Of a DNA stretch of 64,000 nucleotides, positions 10,055 through 22,217 are shown one piece after another. The stretch comes from Microthyrium microscopicum (taxonomy: Eukaryota > Ascomycota > Dothideomycetes > Microthyriales > Microthyriaceae). The notes under the pieces are model-generated. The model was not told where the DNA came from and ran no database searches. It saw nothing but the letters and a program-made list of their open reading frames with translations. Positions within the stretch are counted from its first letter, which is position 1; every line of letters begins with the position of its first letter. The stretch is from NCBI GenBank assembly GCA_010405405.1, contig MU004240.1, forward strand, positions 760,217 through 824,216, given 5' to 3'. The position numbers and the translations under genes are program-made.

Positions 10055-11693
10055 TTACGATATAATGCCTTCTTGCTTGAGATCTTCAATCTCCTTGTTT
10101 GTATAACCAAGCTGCTCCCCCAATATTTCTTCCGTATGTTGTCCCAACGTTGGTGGAGGAGACCTAATTCCAGGTCTTGAATGTGAGTACTTGACTGGAG
10201 TATTCACAAGTTTTATAGGGCCGCAAGCAGGGTGGTCAACTTCAGTTACCATTTTCCGAGCTTGCACTGTAGTATTGTTAGTATAGACGTTGTGGAGAAT
10301 GGATCAAATTTGAAATTACCATGTGGATGATTTAATGTCGTTTGAACATCATTTATGGCAGCATACGGCATCCCACTTCCTTCAAGTGCCTTCAGCCATT
10401 CTTCTGTAGTTCTTTTCTTCGTCTCAGCTTCGATGAGGTTTTCAAGCTCTATCCGGTTCTGTACTCTGACATTGTTGGTCACGAAACGTGAGTCTTTGGC
10501 CCACTCAGGTCTGCCGATTTTGTTGCATATAACCCCGAAAAGTCTGTCGTTGCCACCTCCGAGTAGGATATCGCCATCCTTTGTTTTAAACCCTTTATAA
10601 GGCACAATTGAAGCTTATTAAGTTAGTTAGTTCGGATAACATATGACTTGAATGGACGTACGGTGTGCTGTTCCCCAGCGACCGGAATCCTTCTTGCCAC
10701 TGATAAGTGTAGAGCTCGCAATGTTCGCAAGAGATGCAACTTGACAATCTGTCAGAGAGACGTCGATATGTTGCCCTTTGCCAGTTCTTCCCCTGCCGAT
10801 GAGTGCCGCAAGGACAGAATTTGAAGTGTAAAGTCCGGTTGTCAAGTCAGTAATGGCGACACCAACTTTGACAGGTGGACCATCTCTTGAGCCGGTAATG
10901 TGCATCAGACCCATTTCTCTATATAAGCATTAGTCTAACTCGATAACCTCGAGAGGCCGAGAACATACGCTTCTACCATCACGTCATAACCAGCTCGATT
11001 GCTATAAGGACCCGTCTGCCCATAACCGGTGATACTTGCGTATATTATGCCCGGATTTACCTTTGCTACGGATTCATAGTCCATAGCATACTTTTTCAGT
11101 GCACCAGGAAGATAATTTTCGACTAGCACATCGCATTCCTTGGCCAGCTTGTGAAGTATCTCGACTCCTGCCGGATGTGCAAACGAGAGTCCAATGCTCT
11201 TCTTATTTCGGTTTACCTAACCAATTTAGTTTTTGAGAAGGCAGTGCAGTGATCCGAAAGATGAAAAGTCCTTACAGATAGGAAATAAGCGCTTTCACCA
11301 GGTCCCTTAGTTTCACCATCCGTGTATGGAGCGTATGGTGGACCCCAAGCTCTTGTGTCATCACCTCGAACTGGATGTTCTATCTTGATAATCTCCGCCC
11401 TTGAACCCCGTCAGAATAGATCGATATACGCATATAGAATGGAACCGACCCGAGATCACCGAGTATTTGTGTCGAGTATGGCTAAACACATCTCAGTACA
11501 ATGGTTTTGACGCGCGGTAGGACAAGCTCACTCCAGCCAGAACTCTGGTCATGTCGAGGACTCGAATGCCCTTGAGGGGAAGTCTGCCGTCATCGCTGGC
11601 GGCTGTCGCAAGACATCTTCGGAGACTCCTAATCGGACTTGGCTTCACACAGGTAAACTGATGAGAAAATCTAGTCAAAGTCCGGGATGCCAT
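10055..11693 (-). CDS. Mitochondrial class III CoA-transferase (CaiB/BaiF, SUGCT-like), 442 aa
   Basis: Seven exons in reading order: 11693-11532, 11481-11450, 11399-11276, 11216-10969, 10918-10662, 10613-10320 and 10266-10055. All phases close to one 442-residue frame. The first 33 residues are rich in Arg, Ser and Thr without acids ([13 protein letters not shown]...), a typical mitochondrial presequence. Family blocks follow in order: [57 protein letters not shown] and a C-terminal NHPH segment. Class III enzymes move CoA between short acids through an aspartyl-CoA intermediate. The presequence and overall form point to succinyl-CoA:dicarboxylate (glutarate or hydroxymethylglutarate) transferases such as human SUGCT, though alpha-methylacyl-CoA racemase relatives share the fold. 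Exon 2 is only 32 bases. Confidence 0.9.
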
Positions 11694-12141
11694 GGATCCA
11701 ATTGTCTTTGCAGAATGTTGTTGTTGAATGAGGCGGGAGCTCTCTCAGAAACACCAACAATCGCGTAGCTCGAGGTTCCGAGGTCGGTTGCTTTTTTGGT
11801 ACTAGTTGACTCGGGCGAGATTCTTTTTGCCGCAGGCAATATGCAGATCATAGAAGCTTCATAGAAATAACTACTCTTTTGCTAGAATAATAAGGCCTAA
11901 ATCTTTACAGTTGGACTGTTGTTACTTGGTCGGCTGTCATCGTCACCATTGACCTCAAATTGCTCTAGCCCCGCCTCAGACTGACCCGATCACAACTCAG
12001 AATCTCGAAGACCTTTCCTAAGTCCGAAAGCGAAAATAACGCCCAAATATTTATCCAGCCTTCAGCTCTGATACTGTATATATATTGAAGTAAAGCATTT
12101 TCAACCCGAGTCGAGCCGGTACTGGGCACAGCAAGCAAAAT
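11694..12141. promoter_or_regulatory. Bidirectional promoter region, CoA-transferase / riboflavin synthase
   Basis: 448 bases between two divergent start codons. A TATATATAT run lies near 12075, about 65 bases upstream of the riboflavin synthase ATG. No other motif could be assigned. Confidence 0.5.
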
Positions 12142-12941
12142 ATGTTCACGGGAATAGTAGAAGTCATTGGGAGTCAGTCTTGCTACAATTTATATCACCA
12201 ATTCACTAACAACTCCAGCCGTTTCTAAGTTAGAGGAGCTAGACACAAGCAGCAGTGGAGGAGGAGGAACGTCTCTTACCATCGCCGGCGCCGCTTCCAT
12301 CCTTACAGACTGCCATGAAGGCGACAGCATATCCATCAACGGTAACCCGTCCACGCCACCCTAGTTTATCCCAGCTAATCCTTTCAACAGGAACATGTCT
12401 GACTGTAACTGAATTCACCCCCGAGACCTTCAAAGTCGGCGTCGCCCCCGAAACTCTCCGCCGCACCAATCTGGGCGCCCTCAAAAACAACTCCCCCGTC
12501 AACCTTGAGCGCGCCGTCTCCGGCTCCACACGCATGGGCGGCCACATTGTACAAGGCCATGTAGACACCACAGCGCGCATCCTAAGCATCACACCCGATG
12601 GCAACGCGCTCACCTTCCGCTTCCAGCCGCGCGATGTCTCGCTGCTAAAGTACGTGGTGGAGAAAGGCTTCATCACGATCGACGGCGCGAGCTTGACGGT
12701 GACGGCGGTCCAAGATGGGAAGGACGGCTGGTGGGAGGTGATGATGATTGCGTATACGCAGACGCGCGTGGTGACGGCGGACAAGAAGGTGGGCGAGGAG
12801 GTTAATGTTGAGGTCGATATGGTGGGCAAGTATGTGGAGAAGAACGTGCAGGCGTGGTTTGCGGGTGAGGGCGAGAGTGTGGCGCTGGAGAGGTTGGTGG
12901 GTAGATTGGTTGATGAGAGATTGAAAGCGAAGGGACTGTGA
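12142..12941 (+). CDS. RIB5: Riboflavin synthase, alpha chain (234 aa)
   Basis: Exons 12142-12172, 12219-12341 and 12391-12941. The first exon codes only MFTGIVEVIG plus one base, the invariant start of riboflavin synthases. Two lumazine-binding barrels follow. The first contains SINGTCLTVTEF and ends with GGHIVQGHVD (residues around 100). The second repeats the pattern as FITIDGASLTVTAV. The C-terminus is the usual trimerising helix. The enzyme dismutates two 6,7-dimethyl-8-ribityllumazine molecules to riboflavin and is cytosolic. An Arg/Gly-poor, Ser/Gly insert (DTSSSGGGG) sits in the first barrel. The gene is divergent from the CoA-transferase and convergent with the WD-repeat gene, with about 100 bases between stops. 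Confidence 0.96.
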
Positions 12942-13044
12942 TTCCGGACAGTCCAGAGTTGTCTTGTATGATCATCCAATACCTAGATATGAATCAAAGA
13001 CAAATTCAACGCCTGAAGTCAAAAATCAGCCAGTGGTCTGTCGT

Positions 13045-14682
13045 TCATCTTGTTGACTCTGCTGAGGAGAGTAGAGTGCGTTTGCTTTTCCCAGAGAATG
13101 TATCCTCAAGTCCTTCAGTATCCGAATCGTCGCCCGTGTTTTGAGAGCTGCGTCCAACGAGAGCCTCGAAGACAGAATCCACGCTGTCATCAATGCCAGC
13201 GACTGTATCGTCACCTTCTAGCTCGTTGGACTTTCCCCATGGCCATATATACATACTTCGCTGACCATCGTGACACAGCAGGGATGGTTTGGGATGTTGG
13301 CTTTTGATCCATTGTATGTCAAATTTGCCGTTGGAATACCGAAAGGGCATCTGTGCGACTACAGGCTCGCCTTTTGTTGAATCCCATAGATGTATATACG
13401 GTACATTCTCCTTCTCAACCACGATCAAGAGCAACCCAGGGATAGAAGGATGCCAGGAAAGTCGTTTGATAGGTGAATGCTGAACAAGGACACATTTCAC
13501 CTGGAAGGAAGCCAGATCCCATATCCAGGCCGTGGTTGGGGCCAAATCATCTTTGGTCACAACCAAAGTGCTGGAAGCATCGACAGTAACCAGAGAAATG
13601 CCGTGTTTTGGATCTTGGTCCGTTGAAGCAGTCAAGGAAGTTGGTGGGGAGAATGGCGAGGTGACGATTGTGTATGATCGCGTCAAGGGCCCCGTAAGCT
13701 GTTCTTGCCATATTGGCTTATCTTCTCCGAGATTTATGATAGCTGCGTGATCCAAGTGCATCATGGGAGTAAACTGTAGCATGGTGTTAGCTTGAACCAA
13801 AGATTCAACAACAAGGACATACAGTGCGAGACTTTAGGATAGTTACACGACGACAATGCCCTCCAAGTAACAAATGCTGACTATCAGGACTCCAGACCAG
13901 AGTTAGAATCCCAAGTTCGAAATCCTCACCACCTTGATTGCCAAGGTAAGGCCGAAAGAGGTTCCCATCTGCTGTGTAGATTTGTACGTTCGTGCCCAAA
14001 GCAGATGCATCCCAGATGGCAATCCATCTCCCGTCTGGACTCCATTTCAATCCTTGAGCATCAGTAGTAGAAGTCGTAGCAGTTCGAACCACGTTATAAG
14101 ACTCTGGTGCGTGTATAGTGAGAAGGTCTACCGCTGCTGGCCTTGAAAGAAACGCAAGATGGCCGCTATTAGGTCTGAAAGCGTAGAAATTGACCAAAGA
14201 TTTGGAATCCCTGATCTCAACATGTCTGCCCGACACAAGAGACCACACAGTAAGCTTTGAGCCAAAGTCGTTGAGGATCAGGATTTCATCTTTTGTTCGA
14301 CCAAACTCGGCACTGGCAATTTTGCCCATCCCACCGGTCCCATTCGTGATTTTGGCAGACCATTGGGTGTCGTCAAGATCCCAGGCCCGAACATTATCAC
14401 GGCCTTGAATCAGGATCCGTCGACTATCAGTTGGAGAGTTCGATTCTGGTGACCATTTAATGGCATTACCGGCAACACCGACCTGAATCGTGCGGACAGG
14501 TTTCGAGGAACCTGTTAGACAAATGTCTATCCGTTCTCCACTCTTAGGAATGGCAATGTATTTACAGTCGTCTGATAGACAGGCCGGAGCAGAGCCTGTT
14601 ACACAAATATTAGCATGTACAACTCTGCGGCAGGATAAGGAGGTGTTGATAACCCACTCTCGATGGCGGATGAGAACTCCAT
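13045..14682 (-). CDS. WD-repeat protein of the WRAP73/WDR8 type (508 aa)
   Basis: Exons in reading order are 14682-14658, 14595-13823 and 13773-13045. The start MEFSSAIESSAPACLSDDC, obtained by splicing a 25-base first exon, agrees with the conserved N-terminus of WDR8 relatives. Several WD blades are visible, for example LKWSPDGRWIAIWDASALG and LVWSPDSQHLLLGGHCRRV, and the characteristic QGLKWSPDG step in mid protein. WRAP73 relatives bind SSX2IP-like partners and minus-end kinesins at microtubule-organising centres; in fission yeast and Aspergillus they act at spindle pole bodies. The tail after residue 470 is acidic and probably disordered. An ATG slightly upstream (coding MSFDSTNLE) would need a 29-base intron and was rejected. 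Confidence 0.82.
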
Positions 14683-15181
14683 GTAGCGTTATTTTTTGTC
14701 TATACCTCTAAATTCGTGCTATCGAAGCTCATGGCAAAATATGAATTGGATTTCACCGTGGTTGACGACTTTCAGCCTTGCAGCAGTTCGTGTTTACATT
14801 TAGACAACAATACAATCCAGTGGGGCGAACCCCTAAGCTAGGGGCTCTCGAAAGACGCTAGTGAGCTAGCGCCAAACTTCAATCTTGAACTTTTTAATAC
14901 TCCAAAATTTATCGGCTTGTCATCCACTACCAATACTCAAATTTCCTTCAAAACACCTAGCTACAGCCAACATGCGAGTCTGATAATTGAATCACATCGC
15001 GCTCTGTGTAAGACTTCAAATGACCATCGCCTTGAGGCGTTGTGTTAGATCCTGGCCACACTTTTATCCCTATCCCCAACTCCAGAGTACCAATTTGATA
15101 TCGACTCATCCACGAGGCAATATAGTTACAAAATCTACCAAACTCTACTCTAGCAATTCCAAAAGCTACAATCTTCCGAAA
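14683..15181. promoter_or_regulatory. Bidirectional promoter region, WD protein / Dus1
   Basis: 499 bases between divergent starts. An imperfect palindromic stretch AAGCTAGGGGCTC and GTGAGCTAGCGC lies near 14834-14872. No known factor site was assigned. Confidence 0.4.
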
Positions 15182-16734
15182 ATGGCGTCCGATTCGCCTC
15201 AAACCTCTCCTTCTCGCCCTAAACTTCATGGTCGCGCCTTCTACGAGTCCATCGGCAGCCCAAACTTCATCCTCGCACCAATGGTCGACCAATCTGAATT
15301 TGTAAATACTCTCACCCTCCTCCCTACTCCTCACTCTAACAACTTCAGGCCTGGCGACTCCTCACCCGCTTCTTTCTACCCGCAGAACGCCAGCCCTCCC
15401 TTCTCGCCTACACGCCCATGTTCCACGCCCGCCTTTTCGCTTCCGGTCCAAAATATCGCGATGCCGCCTTCCAACCGTTCCAACGATCGTGGACCAGTCT
15501 AAATGGGCCGGCAGAAACAGCAGAGCCATTATACCTAGATGGCAACCCAGCACACGACCGCCCACTCTTTGTTCAGTTCTGCGCCAATGACCCCACCGAA
15601 CTCCTCTCCGCCGCCCAGTACGTCGCGCCCTACTGCGACGCCATAGACTTAAACCTAGGCTGTCCCCAAGGCATAGCGCGCAAAGGACACTACGGCGCCT
15701 TCCTCCAAGAAGACTGGGATCTAATATACCGCCTAATCAACACCCTGCACACCAACCTCTCCATCCCCGTAACAGCCAAGATGCGCATCCTCGACACACG
15801 CGAGCAAACACTCGCCTACGCCTGCATGATCCTCTCCGCCGGCGCAAGCATAATAACAGTCCACGGACGGCGACGGGAGCAAAAAGGGCACAACACAGGC
15901 GTAGCAGATTGGGAGATGATTAAATATCTGCGCGACAATCTGCCAGCAGACACAGTTCTATTTGCCAATGGCAATATTCTACAACACAGCGACATACAAG
16001 CGTGCCTAGCCGCGACTGGTGCGGACGGCGTGATGAGCGCGGAAGGAAATCTACATGATCCATCAATATTTGCAGAACCGCCAACGCCGGGCTCAAATAA
16101 CAGGGAGTACTGGTGGGGAGCGGATGGACGGGGTGGGTATCGGGTGGATGCGGTGTTGAGGAGATATTTGGATATCATATACACGCATGTCCTCGGCACC
16201 ACGCCACCCGTCCGTCAACCGCTCTTCATTATTGGTGATAAAGCGTTCGATAATGGAAAAGCAAAAGAAACCTCGACTTCTGGTGAAGAGGAGAAGAAGC
16301 AGAGCAAGGCAAGCACGCAATCTAATAACCCAAACCTCACAGCGATGAAAGCACATGTTTTTGCACTGATGAGATCGCTTATACCCACACATACACATAT
16401 CCGGGATACCATAGCGCGCGCCCGAGGTGGTGATATGGATGCTTTCGAACAAGTATTAGCTTTGACTGAGGCCGCCATCCGAGACGAATTCATCAATCAA
16501 TCGAAAATCGAAAATAGCTTCACATCACTGGAGATCAATGATAGCGTAGAAAACTCAAGCATACGAGCTCGATGTGTTCGTCCTTGGTGGGTTGTACAGC
16601 CGTATATCAGACCGCTTCCCGAGGAGGCTATTGCAAAGGGATCAATGCAAATGAGTAAAAAGGCCAAGAAAGAGCTGGCGGAGCGTGAAATGGCCGCAAA
16701 TCCTCAGGCTGAACCGATAGCAGCTGCAGCTTGA
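15182..16734 (+). CDS. DUS1: tRNA-dihydrouridine(16/17) synthase (501 aa)
   Basis: Exons 15182-15301 and 15349-16734. Splicing joins APMVDQSEF to AWRLLTRFF, the conserved FMN-binding opening of Dus1. The catalytic cysteine lies in NLGCPQGIARKGHYGAFL near residue 145, and the TIM-barrel motif ITVHGRRREQKG follows. Dus1 reduces uridine 16 and 17 in the D-loop of cytosolic tRNAs with NADPH and FMN. A polar insert (about residues 330-365, Lys/Glu/Ser-rich) separates the barrel from the helical tRNA-binding domain, which ends in RARCVRPWWVVQPYIR. An Ala/Glu/Lys tail closes the protein. The ATG at 15182 is used because it directly precedes the conserved fold; the frame is open upstream but looks non-coding. 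Confidence 0.95.
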
Positions 16735-17079
16735 GTATGCAGGGATTGGAACTGTCCCGCAAGGAATCTGTCACGACAGGAATTTGTCCCGAGTTGGACG
16801 TGGTGCCTTCCTGCCCCAACGCAAAAACGCGCGAGCTCTGCGTCGTGTGAATGGCTATTCTGCGTCAAATCCAAGGAATGCAAAGTTGTCAAATATGGCA
16901 GTAAGGTTGTAGGGATGTAAAGACAAATGATGAGTTTGGCCAAGACAGCCTTTATCTCCAGCGCAAGTACAGCAAGCCAATAAGCATGTATGATAATCAT
17001 AGCGCCGGCTTTGCAGTCCAGAAAGTTGCCAAATTCATCATTGGCAGGAGACTGTTCAAGTTGGAAATCCTGGATGGAA
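16735..17079. other. Short convergent intergenic region
   Basis: 345 bases between the stops of Dus1 and the FYVE gene. It contains overlapping short inverted stretches around GGAATCTGTC/GGAATTTGTC (near 16767-16790) but no gene. Confidence 0.4.
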
Positions 17080-18200
17080 TCAGAAAGTGGACCAGCTCCA
17101 ATCTCGGGGAACACTCTGAGCAATGCTGTTCATGAGACCTTCCCCCTTCTTCTTGCCATTGATTTCCAAGGATGTTTTGGCGGTACCATCAGCACTTGAT
17201 GCTCTCTCGCCAGCTTCCTTCAGCTTTCTGAGCCGTTCACTTTCCCAGACTCCATAGTCCTTGAAACAATCATCGCAGGAGCGATATCTTTGAGCAAGAG
17301 GATGAAACCTGGCATGTTGGTCCAAGGGAACATAATGTGGAGAGTGGTTGGAGCAGAAGATATGGCCACATCGTCGGCAGTGATGTCGCCGGGTGATGAA
17401 AGTAAATGATCGCTCACATGTTGGAGAATCGCATTGTGGAGATGCTGGGTCGGGCTGTACCCATATTAGTATGCTGAATTTTTCATGTGGTAAAAACAAT
17501 TGTCATGAACAATGTTGAAATAAATCATAAACAATTGCAAATCCAATAATACGAAGGAGCAAAATTCAACAGTCAAGTCAATAAGGCTGTCAGATTCTTG
17601 CTCGAAAAATCAAATAAAGTCAAAGGCATGATGTTGAGTTTTTGGAGTAGCGGGTAGTCGCGTGTCATCACATGCATGTCAACGGGGAATCCATGCCAAG
17701 TATTTGGATGGGTTTTGGGGATAAAATGATAGGTTCGCAAGGGCACACAAGAGCAAAGACAAACTAACCTTCCAATGATTTCGTGAGGGTGGTCCGGTCA
17801 CCTTACCCATTGATGTTTCGACCCACTCTTCGGTGACCATTCGCCGGAGTGCGAGCGGTCTAGTAGCAGGTGCGGAATCGTCTTCATCTTGCGCGTTTTC
17901 TGCCGTGTCCAGACCGAGATTGTCAGCTTTCTTTGGCGGTGAGAACCTTCCAGGCCTCTCTGTTGGACGTAGAACTGCAGGCACGTATATTGGAGCGCGC
18001 GGACTTCGTATTTGCTTTGGTGCAAAAGAGATACTGGAGCTGTTTGCCCATGTACTGCGTGGAGAAGATGGAGATTGGTCTTTTGGCGTAGCAGGACTCG
18101 AGTCTGGTGGAGTCACAGGTTGCTGGGCAGGCGGCATAGGCTCGGGAGCCGTAAAAGGATTTGAGAATAGACCGTGATGTTGAGCAGAAACGGTCGCCAT
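17080..18200 (-). CDS. FYVE zinc-finger protein (268 aa)
   Basis: Exons in reading order are 18200-17769 and 17454-17080; phases close. The N-terminal 140 residues are Pro/Ser-rich and disordered, opening with a SNPF motif that could bind EH domains. The second exon carries the finger: a CxxxxC pair, then RRHHCRRCGHIFC, and a final CDDC pair, giving eight metal ligands. The basic RRHHCRRCG patch binds phosphatidylinositol 3-phosphate, so an endosomal or vacuolar role is likely. A Lys/Glu-rich helix follows the finger. The intron is 314 bases, five times longer than other introns here; I found no convincing extra exon in it. The family is clear, but the specific orthologue is not. Confidence 0.87.
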
Positions 18201-19693
18201 GAGGAAGAGGGGGAAAATGTCGGGCGAAGAAAGTGTAGCGACGGGCGGAGGTTGGTATTCTTATCAGTGGCCTGGCCTGGGGTGGTTTGGCGGTTTGGCG
18301 GTTTGGCAGTACCTTACAAGAGGCGACTGGGCGCGTTGGTGAGTTATTAGAAGTGAAGAATAGCAACGAGACTGGTTGTTAGCCAAATCTACGCTTTAGT
18401 GAAGAGAAGAAAAGGAAAAGGCAGCGGATTCCATTGCGGAAAAGGTGTGGTGAAAGGACAATTAGCACGGTATCATTACGGTACTTGATTAAATGGCTGA
18501 TTCCGTCTAGACTTGGAGGAGATATGACAAGCGGACTGGCCAATCAACAGCTGTGTATTGCTGCGAGGCAGAAGATAAGGCTAGACTGGGGATCCTAGCT
18601 AGTGCTAGTAGCCAACCAGGGATTCACAGTTCATGCTATAAAACATGGCCACCAGCGCCTGTTACCGTTGTGGTGGGCCGTTGAATGTCTTGGGTCTCAA
18701 TCGTTAATGTGCAACTTCACTTTGTAGTTTGTATGATACTTTGCTGCTTCTCTCTTCATCTTTGAAGATGTTGTTGGATGGTACTATAAATACTGATACT
18801 TAGCAAGGCGAACAGACTGATCTAGCCTCCAAGCCCCAGGGTCCAGGAGTTCCTGCCGTCTTTCTTAGCTGCAGTTGCCAACGGACTGGCTTCCGTGCCG
18901 CCCTTGTCCCTGCCTGGCTCAGTAGTGCTCGGCCTTTCAGTGTTTGTGTTCCTTCGAAATTCGGCCTCTTTTGGAGTCTACGGAGGAAGGACCCCGAACC
19001 TCAACCACATCCGTTCCTGCCCGTTGAACCTGTTGCTGCTACTTTTGGACATTTTAGCCTGGAACGTAACTTCCTCCCTTTAATCGCTCTTACTCCATAC
19101 ACGACTGATATAATATTCGTTATTCCATGAAAAGCATTGAGCCATACATCAAATGCGAGGGCGAGAAACTACTGTTGAATTGAGGCTGTCTATGTAAAGT
19201 ATATGCGAGCAATCAATCAAATCGCTTCTTGCCGATACTCAGCACCAAATATGGCCGTTCTGATACTCTCTAGCTACGATATCTTTACTGTATCCAGCAA
19301 TTGTCCTGTCAGCATCAACCATGTTTCATCTTGCCCTCAAAACAGTCCAAGATGATCAGATCTTACCCCTCCTCCTACTGCAATGGCCTACCTCGGCACT
19401 GACCAGAACCTTACTCTAGAGTAGCATTCACTCTTTACTGAAATAGATGAGGTGCCAGGATACCGTATATGCTTTAATCACCTTCCCCAGATTTGGCCAC
19501 TTCCTTAGCCAATAGACATCCCAGCCTGGTCTTCTTTACGACACCTGGTGGTGAGACACCTAGCCTTGTCACATGTGGGCCGAGTTGCAGTGCTTCAACA
19601 TTTCAACCACCCATTGACCTCACAATATAGGCGGCTGACTTGTACCTCTTCCTCAACTACTTGCAATTATCAGCTCCTGTCAAAACGTCCATC
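18201..19693. other. Long divergent promoter region, FYVE gene / alcohol oxidase
   Basis: About 1.5 kb without a supported gene. The 8-base unit GGTTTGGC occurs three times in a row at 18284-18307, about 85-105 bases upstream of the FYVE ATG. A TATAAAA sequence lies near 18638. The remainder shows pyrimidine-rich tracts before the alcohol oxidase start. Confidence 0.45.
18284..18307. repeat. Three tandem copies of an 8-base unit
   Basis: GGTTTGGC is repeated three times perfectly in the presumed FYVE-gene promoter. It is too short to classify and could be a slippage product or a clustered factor site. Confidence 0.8.
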
Positions 19694-22068
19694 ATGTCTG
19701 CTCCAGAAGACACATACCCTCCTGGCCCATATACTCCCAAACCAAGCCCATTGCACCCGGCACCTTCAAAGGATCCTCTCTCCAAAGATCAGTGGCGAAC
19801 TTTCTATGCACTTGCCGACACCATTGTAGCATGTATCCAACCATCAAGTCTCGCCAAACCACAGGTCGATTATGGAGTCGCAGAGAACGACTATGCCATG
19901 GCATTCAACAAGGCAGAGAAATTTGCTCTTGCTGTAGGAGAGTCCAGACTCGCAAAAGAATACATGATCGAACGACCATCTGATAATCCACTCTTCCGAG
20001 CCAATGCCTACCGCCTACTATCCTCCTATGTGCCAAAAGATTTGTTTGATCAACTGGTTCTTGGACTCACACTACTCAAGTACGTTGCCAATTGACCAGT
20101 AACTGCCCTTGTACTGACTTGATAGTTATCGTATAACCGGGGTATTTTTAACACGGCGACTTGGACTTTTCGCCGATCAACCAGTCCATATCCGTGAGGA
20201 AATCGTTCAATCGTGGTCGCAGAGTCCACTACCGATTATTCGACTACTGTTCAAATCACTAGGTCTTCTTGTCAAGCAAACATGGGCAAAGTCCAGTGCC
20301 CCTCTACATAAGATGATCTCATTTCCTCGTGTGCCTGTACACGGCACGCCAGCGAAAGGATTCGAGTTCTCATTTATCGAACTCCCTCCTGGATCTCAGC
20401 CTGAAATCATAGAAACGGATGTCGTTGTGGTGGGCAGTGGATGCGGTGGTGGTGTGGTGGCAAAGAACTTGGCTGAAGCAGGACACAAGGTTCTTGTTGT
20501 TGACAAGGCATATCACTTCTCGGCGGAACACTTTCCTATGGTAGAGTCTGAGGGTTGGGTTCATTTGTTCCACAATGGCGGATTCTTATTCTGTAAGTTG
20601 CTTCTTGACATGCAACACTACCCTCTCTGATTCTTCTCTAGCTAAGGATAGCTCAACGTGTGTCGTTGCTGGTCAAGCTTGGGGTGGCGGTGGTGCAGTC
20701 AATTGGTCTGCATCTTTGCAGACTCAAGGCTACGTTCGCAAGGAGTGGTCAGATGCCGGACTTCCTTTCTTCACATCATACGAATTCCAACATTGTCTGG
20801 ATTCTGTATGCGATAGAATGGGCGTCTCTGGCGATCACATCACTCAAAACAAAAACAACGACGTCCTCCTCGAAGGTGCCCGCCGACTCGGCTGGACTGC
20901 GAAAGTAGTCCCCCAAAATAGTGGAGGAAAACGACATTACTGCGGTTATTGTACGATGGGTTGCGCCGCCTGCGAAAAGCAAGGCCCATCAGTCTCCTTC
21001 CTTCCCGACGCCGCGCAAGCTGGTGCCAAGTTCATTGAAGGCTTCGACGTCGACCGCGTTCTCTTTGAAACTGATAGCAAAACCGGTAAGAAGACCGCCG
21101 TCGGCGTTCAAGGCTCGTGGCTCGGTCGCGACGAACATGGCGGCGTAGCAGGCGAGCGACGCACAAAGCGCAAAGTCATCATCAAAGCCAAGCGCGTCAT
21201 CATCTCCGCCGGCACAATGCATACGCCCACCATTCTTATGCGGTCACGCCTGACAAACAAGCACATTGGCAGCAATCTCAAGCTGCACCCTGTTTGTGTC
21301 GTCGGCAGCGTATACGACGAGGAAGTGCGGCCATGGGAAGGCGGTATTCTCACCGCCGTCGTCTCCAACTACGAGAACCTGGACGGAAAAGGCCATGGTG
21401 TAAAACTTGAAGCTACATCTATGCTACCATCCACATGGTTGGCCTTCCCTGTCTGGCGCGGCTCAGTGGACTGGAAGATGTTAGCACTCAACATGAAGCA
21501 TATGACCGGGCACATTAGTCTCGCCCGCGATGAAGGATCCGGCTCAGTTTATTTAGACGCGCACGACGGCCGCCCACGCTTCAAGTACAACCCCAGTCGT
21601 AAAGACCGCAGACATATCCTCGAAGGAGTAATCGCCCTCGCCAAATTAAACTACATCGCCGGCGCCCGCGAAATCTTCACCGCTATACCTGGCGTGCCAC
21701 ACTTTGTGCGCGCGCCCAAGCCAACGACTGGCGAGCAAGAAGGTTGTGACGCATCGGGTATCAATTGCCCAACATTCAACGCGTGGTTGGACAAGATACG
21801 CAAAGTCGGCTTGCCGGATCCGGATACGACGTTCTTTAGTGCTCATCAGATGGGGTCGTGTCGTATGGGTGCGTCGCCGAAGAAGGGCGCACTTGATATG
21901 TATGGCCGGACATGGGAGGCCGATAATTTGTACGTGGCGGATGCGAGTACATTCCCAAGTGCGAGTGGTGTGAATCCTATGATCACGAACATGGCAATTT
22001 CGGAATGGGTGGCAAGAAATATTGTGAAGGATATGAAGATGGGTGGTAAAGTCAAAGGGAAGTTGTAG
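19694..22068 (+). CDS. Long-chain fatty alcohol oxidase, GMC flavoprotein (759 aa)
   Basis: Exons 19694-20079, 20126-20592 and 20642-22068; phases close. The N-terminal 200 residues are the helical part typical of fungal and plant FAO enzymes, with a hydrophobic stretch near residues 118-130 that probably meets a membrane. The FAD Rossmann motif VVVVGSGCGGGVVAKNLAEAG is at about 228-248. The signature CxYCxMGCxxxxK follows near 385. The C-terminal GMC block holds FFSAHQMGSCRMG and DASTFPSASGVNPM, with the active-site His and Asn. The enzyme oxidises long-chain alcohols or omega-hydroxy fatty acids to aldehydes with release of H2O2, usually at peroxisomes or the ER. It ends in a Lys/Met-rich tail without an SKL signal. 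It could work downstream of the CYP52-like P450 near 42 kb. Confidence 0.94.
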
Positions 22069-22217
22069 ATTTTGATCTGAAAGGGGGTGTGGTGATGGTG
22101 ATGGTGTAGTTGTATAAGTGTACACTGTAGTATAGCAATTCATGTTGCGACTTCGCTCTCATGCGAGTCTGTGGGTATCTTTATTTGTTCATAATGGTCA
22201 TAATCCTCTGGTCCAGT

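Noticed and set aside
14682-14735. Alternative start MSFDSTNLE for the WD protein
   Set aside because: Would require a 29-base intron, shorter than any other here; the inner ATG needs none and matches the family.
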